Assembly: GCA_030064795.1 (NCBI GenBank)
Contig: JASJEI010000457.1
Coordinates: 1-8,810, forward strand
DNA from: Pleurocapsa sp. MO_226.B13
Lineage (GTDB): Bacteria; Cyanobacteriota; Cyanobacteriia; Cyanobacteriales; Xenococcaceae
Direction of reading: 5' to 3'
DNA: 8,810 bases
Positions 1 to 5,436 of this stretch are shown in pieces. The notes under the pieces were generated by a model that saw only the letters and a program-made list of their open reading frames with translations, had not been told where the DNA came from and did no database searches. A program made the translations under genes and the position numbers. How positions within the stretch are numbered: position 1 is the first letter of the stretch; each line of letters starts with the position of its first letter.

Positions 1-1
1 T

Positions 2-73
2 TTACCATTATCTGAAGAAGAGAAAAATAAAGTAGTAAAAGTAAATCTTCTCAAAGAGGAAGCTGCTCAATAG
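2..73 (+). CDS. C-terminal end of an unidentified protein (partial, 23 residues)
   Basis: The frame is open from the window edge to TAG at 71-73 and ends ...EEEKNKVVKVNLLKEEAAQ. The peptide is charged and looks like a terminal amphipathic helix. An intrinsic terminator follows about 40 bases later in the same direction, which supports a real gene end. Too little is present to name a family. Confidence 0.55.
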   Translation, partial: LPLSEEEKNKVVKVNLLKEEAAQ

Positions 74-114
74 TTTTTCAAATGTAACGAACTAGTCAGA
101 TAGGTTATATAGTT

Positions 115-149
115 AAACCCAGTTGCGAATTATAGTAACTGGGTTTTTT
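115..149 (+). terminator. Rho-independent terminator
   Basis: A perfect 10-bp inverted repeat (AAACCCAGTT at 115-124, AACTGGGTTT at 137-146) encloses a 12-base loop and runs directly into six T residues (144-149). It lies just downstream of the gene ending at 73 and is the best terminator in the window. The A-rich left arm could also let it act weakly on the other strand. Confidence 0.85.
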
Positions 150-173
150 GTTGAAAATAATTTTAACTAGTGA

Positions 174-504
174 GAAATAAACCCCGTCACTAATAAGGGT
201 AATAAAATCAGAACAGAGATTATTAAAACTATCGTTCCCGCATCGATATTTAGCGTGTTTTTTGGTGGTTCTTTCATTACGACCTATTTCTATGGGTTTT
301 ATATATGTTAGCTAGAAAACATTCCTTTAAATTTAAGAGTTTTTTATTACATCTGTGCTAATCTATCTGCTTTGGCAATCAACTATTACCGAACGTGAGC
401 GAAAAACAACTGAGCTTATTCAACAATGGATCACCTCATACTTAGATGAGGATACGAGGATAGGACGGGGGGCAACGGGGAATTTGTTTGTCTTCCGTCG
501 TTGA
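174..504 (+). pseudogene. Broken gene for a small two-helix membrane protein (family unknown)
   Basis: Three overlapping reading frames give one plausible protein. Frame A (174-311) reads ...KIRTEIIKTIVPASIF then SVFFGGSFITTYFYG, a basic stretch plus a membrane helix. Frame B starts at ATG 305 and gives MLARKHSFKFKS, a basic loop. Frame C (337-504) gives FFITSVLIYLLW, a second helix, then a soluble tail TITERERKTTELIQQW... ending at TGA 502-504. Joined in this order they make helix, positive loop, helix, tail. No single frame spans it and frame A has no ATG, so decay by frameshift is the simplest reading. The B-to-C shift falls on a run of six T. I do not recognise the family. Apart from this remnant, 150-672 holds only the inverted repeat at 533-554. 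Confidence 0.4.
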
Positions 505-532
505 AAAAAATTAGCCAATCATGATTAATTCA

Positions 533-554
533 TGTTAGTACAGTTACACTAACA
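533..554. promoter_or_regulatory. 7-bp inverted repeat upstream of the Vps62-like gene
   Basis: TGTTAGT (533-539) and ACTAACA (548-554) form a perfect dyad with an 8-base spacer, about 120 bases before the start at 673. A perfect 10-bp palindrome AATCATGATT lies just before it (517-526). A weak -10-like TATAGA occurs at 649-654 without a convincing -35. An operator role is inference. Confidence 0.25.
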
Positions 555-672
555 AGAGAATTTTTAGTTTTCAGGTGATGGCAAATCAAATCAGAAAATA
601 TTACTCAAATTAATATCTCATTTTAGTTCAAGCATAGTAAACTACATTTATAGATGACTAACAGGCGATCCG

Positions 673-1470
673 ATGTTTGCTCCTAAAATCAAGCTTCATC
701 CTGACGAGGAATACTTCCCCATGAATCCTACGACGTTTGTATCTCTGTCTCGTTTTCGCCGTCATATAAGCCTAGCGAGCGATCGCGGATACAATAAAGT
801 CACTAAACAGTGGGTCAGAACAGATGAGAAGTCCCCAGAATATTACGATATACCATTTGATGTTTTAGAAGATTTTGGTTTAAATGATGACCGTACCAAT
901 CGAAGACCGAAGGATAAGAATCGAGGCCTGACAGAAAATGTATTTTTACAACCCGATGGCAAACCAAGAGGGAATCCCGACCCGACGGGCAATGTTCCCT
1001 GCTTTTACAGTCAAATAGACTCAAACAATGGTTATGTTTTTCATCAATATTGGTTCTTTTTTGGTTATAATCCCTCTCTAGTCATATTAGATCTTAGCCA
1101 TCAAGGGGATTGGGAAGACTACACCGCAGTCACTAAAAATGGTGAGTTAATTGGTGGAGTTCTTAATGCTCATGGAAAGCGCACCTATTATGAAAAAGAG
1201 CAGTTAGAGTTCGACCGAGGACAAGTACAAATATATTGTGCTTGGGGAACTCACGCTTTATTTCCTCTTCCTGGCTCGTATGGAAAACTCAAAACTGACA
1301 AAGCTAGATCTGGTGGCTATATATGGGACACATCTTTAAATGTAGAGGTTTTATTCGACCAACCTTGGCGAGATTATGCTGGTGCTTGGGGTGAAGTTGG
1401 GGAGTTACCAGCTACAACTGGGCCACTTGGCCCTTACTATAAGCTGATTAAAAAGGATTTTTTCTCATAG
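673..1470 (+). CDS. Vps62-like protein (distantly NLP/NPP1-like fold)
   Basis: The 265-residue product opens with FAPKIKLHPDEEYFPMNP, the typical N-terminus of proteins related to yeast Vps62, where the start of the domain reads 'FAP-x-hydrophobic-HPDE-YFP'. It has the core HQGDWE at residues 143-148 and a second conserved His in GTHALFPLPGS (H194). The motif resembles the GHRHDWE heptapeptide of NPP1/NLP necrosis-inducing proteins, where acidic residues bind a divalent metal; a similar site here is inference. No signal peptide or membrane helix is seen, so the product is probably cytosolic or exported by an unknown route. ATG 673 is preferred over Met17 because the conserved block covers residues 2-16. 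There is no strong Shine-Dalgarno sequence. It stands alone, with the nearest genes pointing towards it from the right. Biochemical role in bacteria is unknown to me. Confidence 0.75.
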   Translation: MFAPKIKLHPDEEYFPMNPTTFVSLSRFRRHISLASDRGYNKVTKQWVRTDEKSPEYYDIPFDVLEDFGLNDDRTNRRPKDKNRGLTENVFLQPDGKPRGNPDPTGNVPCFYSQIDSNNGYVFHQYWFFFGYNPSLVILDLSHQGDWEDYTAVTKNGELIGGVLNAHGKRTYYEKEQLEFDRGQVQIYCAWGTHALFPLPGSYGKLKTDKARSGGYIWDTSLNVEVLFDQPWRDYAGAWGEVGELPATTGPLGPYYKLIKKDFFS

Positions 1471-1562
1471 CTTCCGTGAGAAATGAAAATTTTAGATATT
1501 CAATTCGTACTCTACAAACCTCTTTGTATATAAGATAGCTTTAGCGTTCCCACATTTAGACG

Positions 1563-1592
1563 TTTTAAAAATGGCAATAGCGATCGCCATTT
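1563..1592 (-). terminator. Weak hairpin terminator for the minus-strand genes
   Basis: Arms AAATGGC (1569-1575) and GCCATTT (1586-1592) pair around a loop containing a HIP1 octamer. Read on the minus strand the stem ends in five T residues. It sits in the convergent gap between the gene ending at 1470 and the minus-strand frame ending at 1626. The T run is short and the stem AT-rich, so efficiency is uncertain. The rest of 1471-1625 shows nothing but a second HIP1 copy. Confidence 0.3.
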
Positions 1593-1625
1593 CACGATCA
1601 AATCAACTCAACCAGCGATCGCACT

Positions 1626-1778
1626 TCATCTTCCAATCAATCTGTTCGGAATTGAACTTTCTTTTTTAAAAAGTTGTTCTGCCTTCTTTTCTAATAGCTT
1701 CATTTCACGATCTGCTTTAAAAGGAGCGCTCAACCATTCTGTAACTAGAACAAACAAGGTAACGAATTCTGCACCCTT
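1626..1778 (-). other. 50-codon open frame directly after the amber stop of the Lys-rich gene
   Basis: In the same frame as the gene at 1779-2072, and immediately after its TAG, the minus strand stays open for 50 codons to TGA (1626-1628). The peptide has a hydrophobic start (EFVTLFVLVTEWL) and a charged helical tail (FKADREMKLLEKKAEQLFKKE), which looks coding. Three readings are possible: a C-terminal extension cut off by a nonsense mutation or reached by readthrough; a separate small gene with a non-ATG start such as the TTG seven codons in; or a remnant of another gene. I cannot choose from sequence alone, and the Lys-rich end just before TAG looks like a natural terminus. Confidence 0.3.
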
Positions 1779-2072
1779 CTACTTTCTTTTGCTTTTGCGT
1801 AAAAAGCGTTTTGTCGCCATCCCATTTGGTTTGTCCTTACCAAAATATTTCTCACTACGATAGCGCAACCAAACTCTTAACTGTTGAGGAATCTGTTCTT
1901 TTTGTTCTGGTGTCAACGTCTCGTAAAGTACCAATGCCTTTTCTCTCTCTCCTCGACAGGCAGCATTATTATGGGCATCCCAATAACTACGCGCCACCCT
2001 GATGCGCCGACATACTTCTTTGACTAATTCCTTGCCCTTTAGTTCTTTATTTTTCTTCTTTTTGGCAACCAA
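1779..2072 (-). CDS. Conserved-looking small basic protein, unknown function
   Basis: The 97-residue product is very basic, with Lys-rich ends (MVAKKKKNKELKGKE at the N-terminus and FLRKSKRK at the C-terminus). The middle contains RRIRVARSYWDAHNNAACRG (23-41 region) and TPEQKEQIPQQLRVWLRYR, rich in Arg and aromatic residues, suggesting a helical fold that may bind nucleic acid or another acidic partner; this is inference. It begins with TTG at 2070-2072, and a good ribosome binding site GAGG lies five bases upstream, which decides the start. Only 21 bases separate it from the DUF1643 stop, and both are in the same frame and orientation, so they are probably co-transcribed. It resembles small hypothetical proteins common in cyanobacteria, but I cannot name the family. 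The frame continues open after its TAG stop. Confidence 0.7.
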   Translation of the reverse strand: MVAKKKKNKELKGKELVKEVCRRIRVARSYWDAHNNAACRGEREKALVLYETLTPEQKEQIPQQLRVWLRYRSEKYFGKDKPNGMATKRFLRKSKRK

Positions 2073-2093
2073 ATTACCCTCTTCCTTTTTTCT

Positions 2094-2573
2094 TTACCTA
2101 ATATTAGGATATTTTAGAGGTTTGGTGTTACTGCAAAGATATAAAGGATGACGAGGACAACCTTTTTTTGTAATGCCTAAAGAGTAGAGATGATTCTGGT
2201 TTTTTAGTAGCTCAAGAGTATATAAATCCTGCTTTCGCCATGTTCCATGATTGCCCCAGGCGAGAATGACGCGATCGCTTCGGTTAACACTTTCTAAAAT
2301 AAAGCGATCGTTATCCTTCCCAATTGGTTCAGTTACCTGTTTGAGTAGAGATGGCTTTGACGTGCGATAGGCGAACAAGTTTACTACTTCCAGTCTGCCA
2401 TAGCCCCAAGAAAGGGCGAAGTTAATGCAGCGAGTAATAGTCGGATCGTTAATCTCTGCATCGGCACTATTCGGATTTAACATGATGAAGGAAACGGTTT
2501 TACTTTGAGTGTCCCATTCACGCCACAATAGATACCGATAGTCTCCTTCAATTACTGCTCCGCCTTCCATCAA
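2094..2573 (-). CDS. DUF1643 domain protein
   Basis: The 159 residues match the DUF1643 pattern along their whole length: RYLLWREWD (13-21), MLNPNSAD (31-38), DPT (43-45), ALSWGYG (53-59), VVNLFAYR (63-70), IGKDND (84-89), AWGNHG (105-110) and LGITKKGCPRHPLYL (132-146). The family is widespread in bacteria and phages, is about this long, and has no firmly established biochemical role that I know of; conserved Asp, Asn and His suggest an enzyme or nucleotide-binding fold. Translation probably starts at TTG 2571-2573, followed at once by ATG, because AAGGTGAG lies eight bases upstream of the TTG and eleven upstream of the ATG. It is divergent from the TPR gene at 2672 and leads a possible two-gene unit with the Lys-rich gene. 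No truncation is seen. Confidence 0.88.
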   Translation of the reverse strand: MMEGGAVIEGDYRYLLWREWDTQSKTVSFIMLNPNSADAEINDPTITRCINFALSWGYGRLEVVNLFAYRTSKPSLLKQVTEPIGKDNDRFILESVNRSDRVILAWGNHGTWRKQDLYTLELLKNQNHLYSLGITKKGCPRHPLYLCSNTKPLKYPNIR

Positions 2574-2624
2574 TTGCTTTACTCACCTTGGAAGATTGTT
2601 CTTGTGAAACTCATTTCATAATAG

Positions 2625-2646
2625 ACACTATTAATACACTATTAAT
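2625..2646. repeat. Exact 11-bp tandem repeat in a divergent promoter region
   Basis: ACACTATTAAT occurs twice back to back (2625-2635 and 2636-2646). The pair is framed by AGACA (2623-2627) and TGTCT (2652-2656). It lies in the 98-bp gap between two divergent genes (starts at 2573 and 2672), next to a -10-like TATAGA at 2646-2651. One helical turn between copies is what a tandem operator would show. Regulator binding is inference. Confidence 0.45.
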
Positions 2647-2671
2647 ATAGATGTCTTTGCCTTAAAAGCTC

Positions 2672-3187
2672 ATGGCTGTTTTTCAATTTCTCATCAAACA
2701 ATTTTTTCTGATTAGCTGTTCAGTATTTGTTGTTGTGTCTGTGACAACTCTTCCCCTGAAAGCTCAAATCTCGGCGGAAAACCAAAACCAAACATTTTCA
2801 TCCCCAGAAGCTTTGAATTTACTTGAGCGTGGACGACAAAAGTTTCAATCTCTTGATTATCAAGGCGCGATCGCCGATTTGAATCAATCCATTCTCCTTA
2901 ATCCCGAAATAGCTGATAGCTATTATTACCGTGGTTTAATTCGCGTTCAATTGGAAGATCGACGAGGAGCAATTTCGGATTTTGATGATGCCATTTTAAG
3001 AAATCCCCGTCATAGCTGGGCTTATTATCATCGTGCGGGGGTATTCTTTAATTTGGGCAATCAATCTGAAGCTATCTTGGATTTACAACTGGCAGCACAA
3101 CTTTTTTCAGAACAGGGAAACAGGTCGGCTTATCAGCAGACTACTGCTTTATTACTTCATTTTGGCATCAAGCCAGAGGGTCGCTAA
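2672..3187 (+). CDS. Secreted TPR-repeat protein
   Basis: The 171-residue product has a signal peptide: a short basic N-region (K9), a hydrophobic core at about 10-27, and a likely cleavage after LPLKA (residue 31). The mature part contains three tetratricopeptide repeats, at roughly 46-79, 80-113 and 114-147. TPR consensus residues are clear in the first two (Y63, G65, A66, A68, N72, P78; Y85, R87, G88, G99, A100, D103). TPR arrays form superhelical scaffolds for protein-protein contacts, so this is probably a periplasmic or thylakoid-lumen adaptor with an unknown partner. Cyanobacteria encode many such short TPR proteins. The start ATG has no strong ribosome binding site. It is monocistronic as far as can be seen. 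A run of eight T follows the stop, but I find no stem in front of it. Confidence 0.85.
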   Translation: MAVFQFLIKQFFLISCSVFVVVSVTTLPLKAQISAENQNQTFSSPEALNLLERGRQKFQSLDYQGAIADLNQSILLNPEIADSYYYRGLIRVQLEDRRGAISDFDDAILRNPRHSWAYYHRAGVFFNLGNQSEAILDLQLAAQLFSEQGNRSAYQQTTALLLHFGIKPEGR

Positions 3188-3317
3188 CCTTTTTTTTATT
3201 GTACGGGAGCAAAAATTACTTCATGGTGGAACAGTACGAGAACTAAATGAGAGTAAATAGATGATCTTTTATGGTTTCTGTTTGGAGTATAAATAAGCGA
3301 TCGCATCACCCTCTATT

Positions 3318-3563
3318 TTAAAACCCACCGTCGCAACCGCCACCAGCATCAGCACCACCAAGATCGGCACCACCTGAATAATCGCCACCACAATCGCTGC
3401 TACTTCCAGAGTCATGGCTGCTGTGACTGCCATCGTAGAAGCCATAAAAACCAGTGTCCGTACTGCTAGACCCCTTGCTTGGTTTTGCGGTTTTCTCACT
3501 TGCAGCAGCGATAAAAAGTAAAGTTAAGACTATGACTAGGACTAATACAACTACTACTAGCAT
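3318..3563 (-). CDS. Small membrane protein with Gly/Ser/Asp/Cys-rich tail
   Basis: The 81-residue product begins with a membrane helix of Val and Leu (residues 2-21). It continues with a short basic linker (EKTAKPSKG) and a low-complexity tail of Ser, Gly and Asp. The tail carries two cysteines (C58, C77) and two histidines (H47, H50), in pieces such as SSDCGG, GGADLGGADAGG and GGGCDGGF. Such Gly/Cys tails occur on several small bacterial membrane proteins and could bind metal or form disulfides; no function is established here. The start is ATG 3561-3563, with no clear ribosome binding site. An alternative overlapping minus-strand frame is hydrophobic but explains the sequence less well, since it lacks the order of helix, linker and tail. 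A HIP1 copy lies just beyond its 3' end. Confidence 0.6.
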   Translation of the reverse strand: MLVVVVLVLVIVLTLLFIAAASEKTAKPSKGSSSTDTGFYGFYDGSHSSHDSGSSSDCGGDYSGGADLGGADAGGGCDGGF

Positions 3564-3665
3564 TTTTTCTAAGTGGTAAGGTTGTGATTTCTATAGTAGC
3601 TATGATGCGATTATCTTTCAGGGCATAGGTAAGAGCAACAGAGTGCTACATTTAGTTTGAAGTTG

Positions 3666-3700
3666 GATTGAATTTGTATGAGGAGCGATTTGATTCAATC
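3666..3700. repeat. 8-bp inverted repeat in an intergenic gap
   Basis: GATTGAAT (3666-3673) and ATTCAATC (3693-3700) are perfect complements with a 19-base spacer. They lie between the 3' end of the split gene (3728) and the start of the small membrane protein (3563), both on the minus strand. No T tract follows in either direction, so an operator or mRNA hairpin is more likely than a terminator. Nothing else is visible in 3564-3727. Confidence 0.3.
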
Positions 3701-3727
3701 TTACTTTGATAGCATTTATTTAAAATC

Positions 3728-4345
3728 TTAATTGACAGTTATTTTAATCAAGATCCCAATTTGCCAAAGAAAGATAATAAACATAGCCCATTCTAACCTT
3801 AATATTCTGAATTCAATTCTTACTATTCGTTCGGTTCTTTTAATCTGTTTTTCCCGTTTACTTTTATACGCTACATCTAACTTTTCTTTAATATTATTTA
3901 AGTCTTTAATCTCGAATAAGTCTGAATTTTTTTCTCGCTTTTTCAGCATTTCGTCTATTTTCTTTTGCGATTCATCGAGAAGACGTTGCGTTTATTCACT
4001 TCGTTTTTTCCAGTCTCCTAAAGGCTTTATTCCGTACTTTTCTTGATTTTTCTTTTCTTTAATACTATATATATCTTGGTCTGGATTGCATAATCGGCGA
4101 TATTTAACTAGCTGGCTGGCAGCGTGTTCGGAAAAAAACTTAATATAAAATAGCTCTCGTTTGAGATTTTCAGTTAATCCTAAATATGTATCTGTATGAG
4201 TTAGGTCGAAACCATCAATTATAGGTAAAACTCTCTCTTTATAATCTTCAAGACGCTCGAATGCTTCTAGAACCGAGTTAAGATGGCTGACACAATCTAC
4301 TAGCTTTTTCTGCTTATTTAATTCGGTTCTTTCTCGCTCATCCAT
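3728..4345 (-). pseudogene. Helical, C-terminally membrane-anchored protein split by an in-frame TAA
   Basis: Codons 1-117 (ATG at 4343-4345) encode a mainly helical soluble part, from MDERERTELNKQKKLVDCVS to LGDWKKRSE. Codon 118 is TAA (3992-3994). The same frame then stays open for 87 codons to 3728, giving TQRLLDESQKKIDEMLKKRE, a long charged coiled-coil-like stretch and a C-terminal membrane helix (FIIFLWQIGILIKI, about 189-203 of the joined reading). Composition continues smoothly across the stop, so this looks like one gene of about 205 residues with a single nonsense mutation (CAA, GAA or AAA to TAA). A restart at ATG 3947-3949 could still make the anchored part, but it has no clear ribosome binding site. 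The family is not recognised. It is divergent from the membrane coiled-coil gene at 4422 across 76 bases. Confidence 0.6.
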
Positions 4346-4407
4346 AATTGCTCGCTACACAATATTAGAAACATCTCTAGTTTTATGTTTAGCTGCTCTA
4401 TCAAGCA

Positions 4408-4413
4408 TATAAT
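4408..4413 (+). promoter_or_regulatory. Consensus -10 element upstream of the 4422 gene
   Basis: TATAAT lies eight bases before ATG 4422; the -35 region is poor. A transcript starting about seven bases later would be nearly leaderless for ATG 4422 and would leave a leader of about 20 bases for the in-frame ATG 4440. The element is in the 76-bp gap shared with the divergent gene. Confidence 0.35.
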
Positions 4414-4421
4414 AATTCATA

Positions 4422-4808
4422 ATGCCAACATTTTTCGTTATGAAAGAACTAATTAGGCAACAGCAAACTTTAAAACGGCGTAAATTTGCTCACAATTTAG
4501 CTCTCCATATTCATAGCTTGATTCTGCCTATGACTGGTGCGTTTATGATGGGTTTGTTTTATGGGATTAATAATACTCTGGCTTTAATCGGTTCTGGGAT
4601 TATGCTTTATGTGTTGATTATAGGAATGGGTTTAATCATTCCTTACTGTAACAACCGCAAATATGACCTAGAAAAAGAACTTACTCAGCTTGAAGATCGT
4701 TTAAAACATCTTGAAGCTATCAATCAATCTTTAGACGAGCGTAGAGACATGATGCTGTTTGATGAAGATCCCGACTATTGGAAGATTTTAGAAGAGTTGG
4801 CTGGATGA
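4422..4808 (+). CDS. Two-helix membrane protein with cytoplasmic coiled coil
   Basis: The 128-residue product has a basic N-terminus (KELIRQQQTLKRRKF, residues 8-22), two membrane helices (about 28-49 and 52-75) joined by a very short turn (INN), then a heptad-like charged helix (DLEKELTQLEDRLKHLEAI, 82-100) and an acidic end (FDEDPDYWKILEEL). By the positive-inside rule both ends lie in the cytoplasm. I do not recognise the family; small proteins of this shape often form oligomers or recruit partners to the membrane, which is inference. The start is ATG 4422 or Met7 (4440), and neither has a ribosome binding site. Its divergent neighbour is also a coiled-coil membrane protein, so the two may be related in function. 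Its end is 25 bases from the convergent gene at 4834. Confidence 0.65.
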   Translation: MPTFFVMKELIRQQQTLKRRKFAHNLALHIHSLILPMTGAFMMGLFYGINNTLALIGSGIMLYVLIIGMGLIIPYCNNRKYDLEKELTQLEDRLKHLEAINQSLDERRDMMLFDEDPDYWKILEELAG

Positions 4809-4833
4809 GGTCGAGCGATCGCACCACCCAAAA

Positions 4834-5019
4834 CTAATTAGAAACAGCATTAATTGCTTCTCTTCCTTCTCGTTCTGCTGCTGATGCGCTCAAGAAAATA
4901 TCATCAGGTTCGTAGACAGTGCCATAGTCATCGATGATGCTGTATTTGTAGCAATCGTATGAAGTGTAGTAGATTGCCAGAATGTATTGATTGATGCTGA
5001 TGATTTTGATGATACTCAT
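4834..5019 (-). CDS. Small acidic protein, unknown function
   Basis: The 61-residue product reads MSIIKIISINQYILAIYYTS, then YDCYKYSIIDDYGTVYEPDD and a C-terminal helix SASAAEREGREAINAVSN. The alternating hydrophobic and Tyr-rich first half, with turns at DDYG and EPDD, suggests a small beta sheet packed on one helix, like the short DUFs common in cyanobacteria. The coherent secondary-structure pattern and a HIP1 octamer beyond its 3' end support a real gene. The start is ATG 5017-5019, with no clear ribosome binding site. It is convergent with the gene ending at 4808. Function and partners are unknown. Confidence 0.55.
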   Translation of the reverse strand: MSIIKIISINQYILAIYYTSYDCYKYSIIDDYGTVYEPDDIFLSASAAEREGREAINAVSN

Positions 5020-5027
5020 GAGGTTGA

Positions 5028-5057
5028 GCGATCTCGAAGAGAACGCTTCGCGGTCGC
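5028..5057. repeat. 30-bp quasi-palindromic interspersed element containing HIP1-like ends
   Basis: Both ends are HIP1-like (GCGATC... and ...GGTCGC), and the arms GCGATCTCGAAGAG and CGCTTCGCGGTCGC pair imperfectly (11 of 14). Elements of the form GCGATC-TCGAAGAGAACGCTTCGC are familiar as short interspersed repeats in filamentous and pleurocapsalean cyanobacteria. It lies just upstream of the gene starting at 5019. Confidence 0.5.
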
Positions 5058-5082
5058 CTTTCTATCTTTAATTGTAGTTTGA

Positions 5083-5262
5083 CTGGGGAGATCAAGCGAT
5101 CGCCTGAAACCGTATTACCGAGAAACGGAATTATCGTCGGTAGAAAAAATTGGACTCGGAAAAACTAAAGTTAAAAAAGGTCATTATCAACCACACAATC
5201 AGGTTTCAGCAGGGACGTTTGTAACTAGCGTTAAGACTCATGCATTGACTGTATGGAAGTAA
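5083..5262 (+). pseudogene. Orphan C-terminal fragment of an unidentified protein
   Basis: A frame opened by a stop at 5080-5082 runs to TAA 5260-5262 and encodes LKPYYRETELSSVEKIGLGK followed by TKVKKGHYQPHNQVSAGTFV and TSVKTHALTVWK. The mix of residues and the strand-turn-strand look of the last 30 are protein-like, yet there is no ATG, GTG or TTG start with a ribosome binding site, and the upstream sequence is repeat (5028-5057) plus a HIP1 copy at 5096-5103. It is best read as the 3' end of a gene whose front was deleted. I do not recognise the family. The remainder of 5263-5436 holds one copy of the 15-bp repeat and the AT-rich leader of the YHS gene, nothing else. Confidence 0.35.
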
Positions 5263-5337
5263 AGATGTTGGAATGCTTAATTATTAAAGGGTTATGATTG
5301 GACCATTTCCTACATCTAAAAAACTCATGCATTGACT
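5236..5337. repeat. 15-bp direct repeat, copies 87 bp apart
   Basis: ACTCATGCATTGACT is exact at 5236-5250 and 5323-5337. The first copy encodes the THALT near the end of the orphan fragment; the second is in the same frame (87 bp = 29 codons) but past stop codons. It may mark a small insertion, a local duplication or a deletion scar. Confidence 0.5.
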
Positions 5338-5436
5338 CACCGCATTATCAGAATCGTTTCAGCTAGATTTCAGCTTGAAAGTGTTTATTAGTATTAATTA
5401 TTTTCAAAAATTATTCTTCTTGTCAGATTAAAAATT

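Noticed and set aside
815..1024. Minus-strand open frame inside the Vps62-like gene
   Set aside because: It lies opposite a well-supported coding frame and has no recognisable composition or motif.
1811..2002. Plus-strand open frame of 63 codons
   Set aside because: It is antisense to the Lys-rich gene, which has a ribosome binding site and coherent composition.
3033..3260. Plus-strand frame overlapping the TPR gene, ending VREQKLLHGGTVRELNESK
   Set aside because: Most of it is an alternate frame of the third TPR repeat. The last 19 residues lie past the TPR stop and look somewhat protein-like, but are too short to support a gene or remnant.
3269..3499. Hydrophobic minus-strand frame of 76 codons
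   Set aside because: It overlaps the Gly/Ser-tail protein in another frame; the hydrophobicity arises from reading Ser/Gly/Asp codons shifted by one base.
1779..3994. Alternative genetic code suggested by two in-frame stops (TAG and TAA)
   Set aside because: TAG and TAA end other intact genes here (TAG at 1468-1470, TAA at 2094-2096), and the region is full of decayed genes, so nonsense mutations explain them better.
3732..4046. Plus-strand frame of 104 codons
   Set aside because: It is antisense to the stop-split helical gene and is rich in Ile, Leu and Ser only as the complement of Lys/Glu-rich helices.
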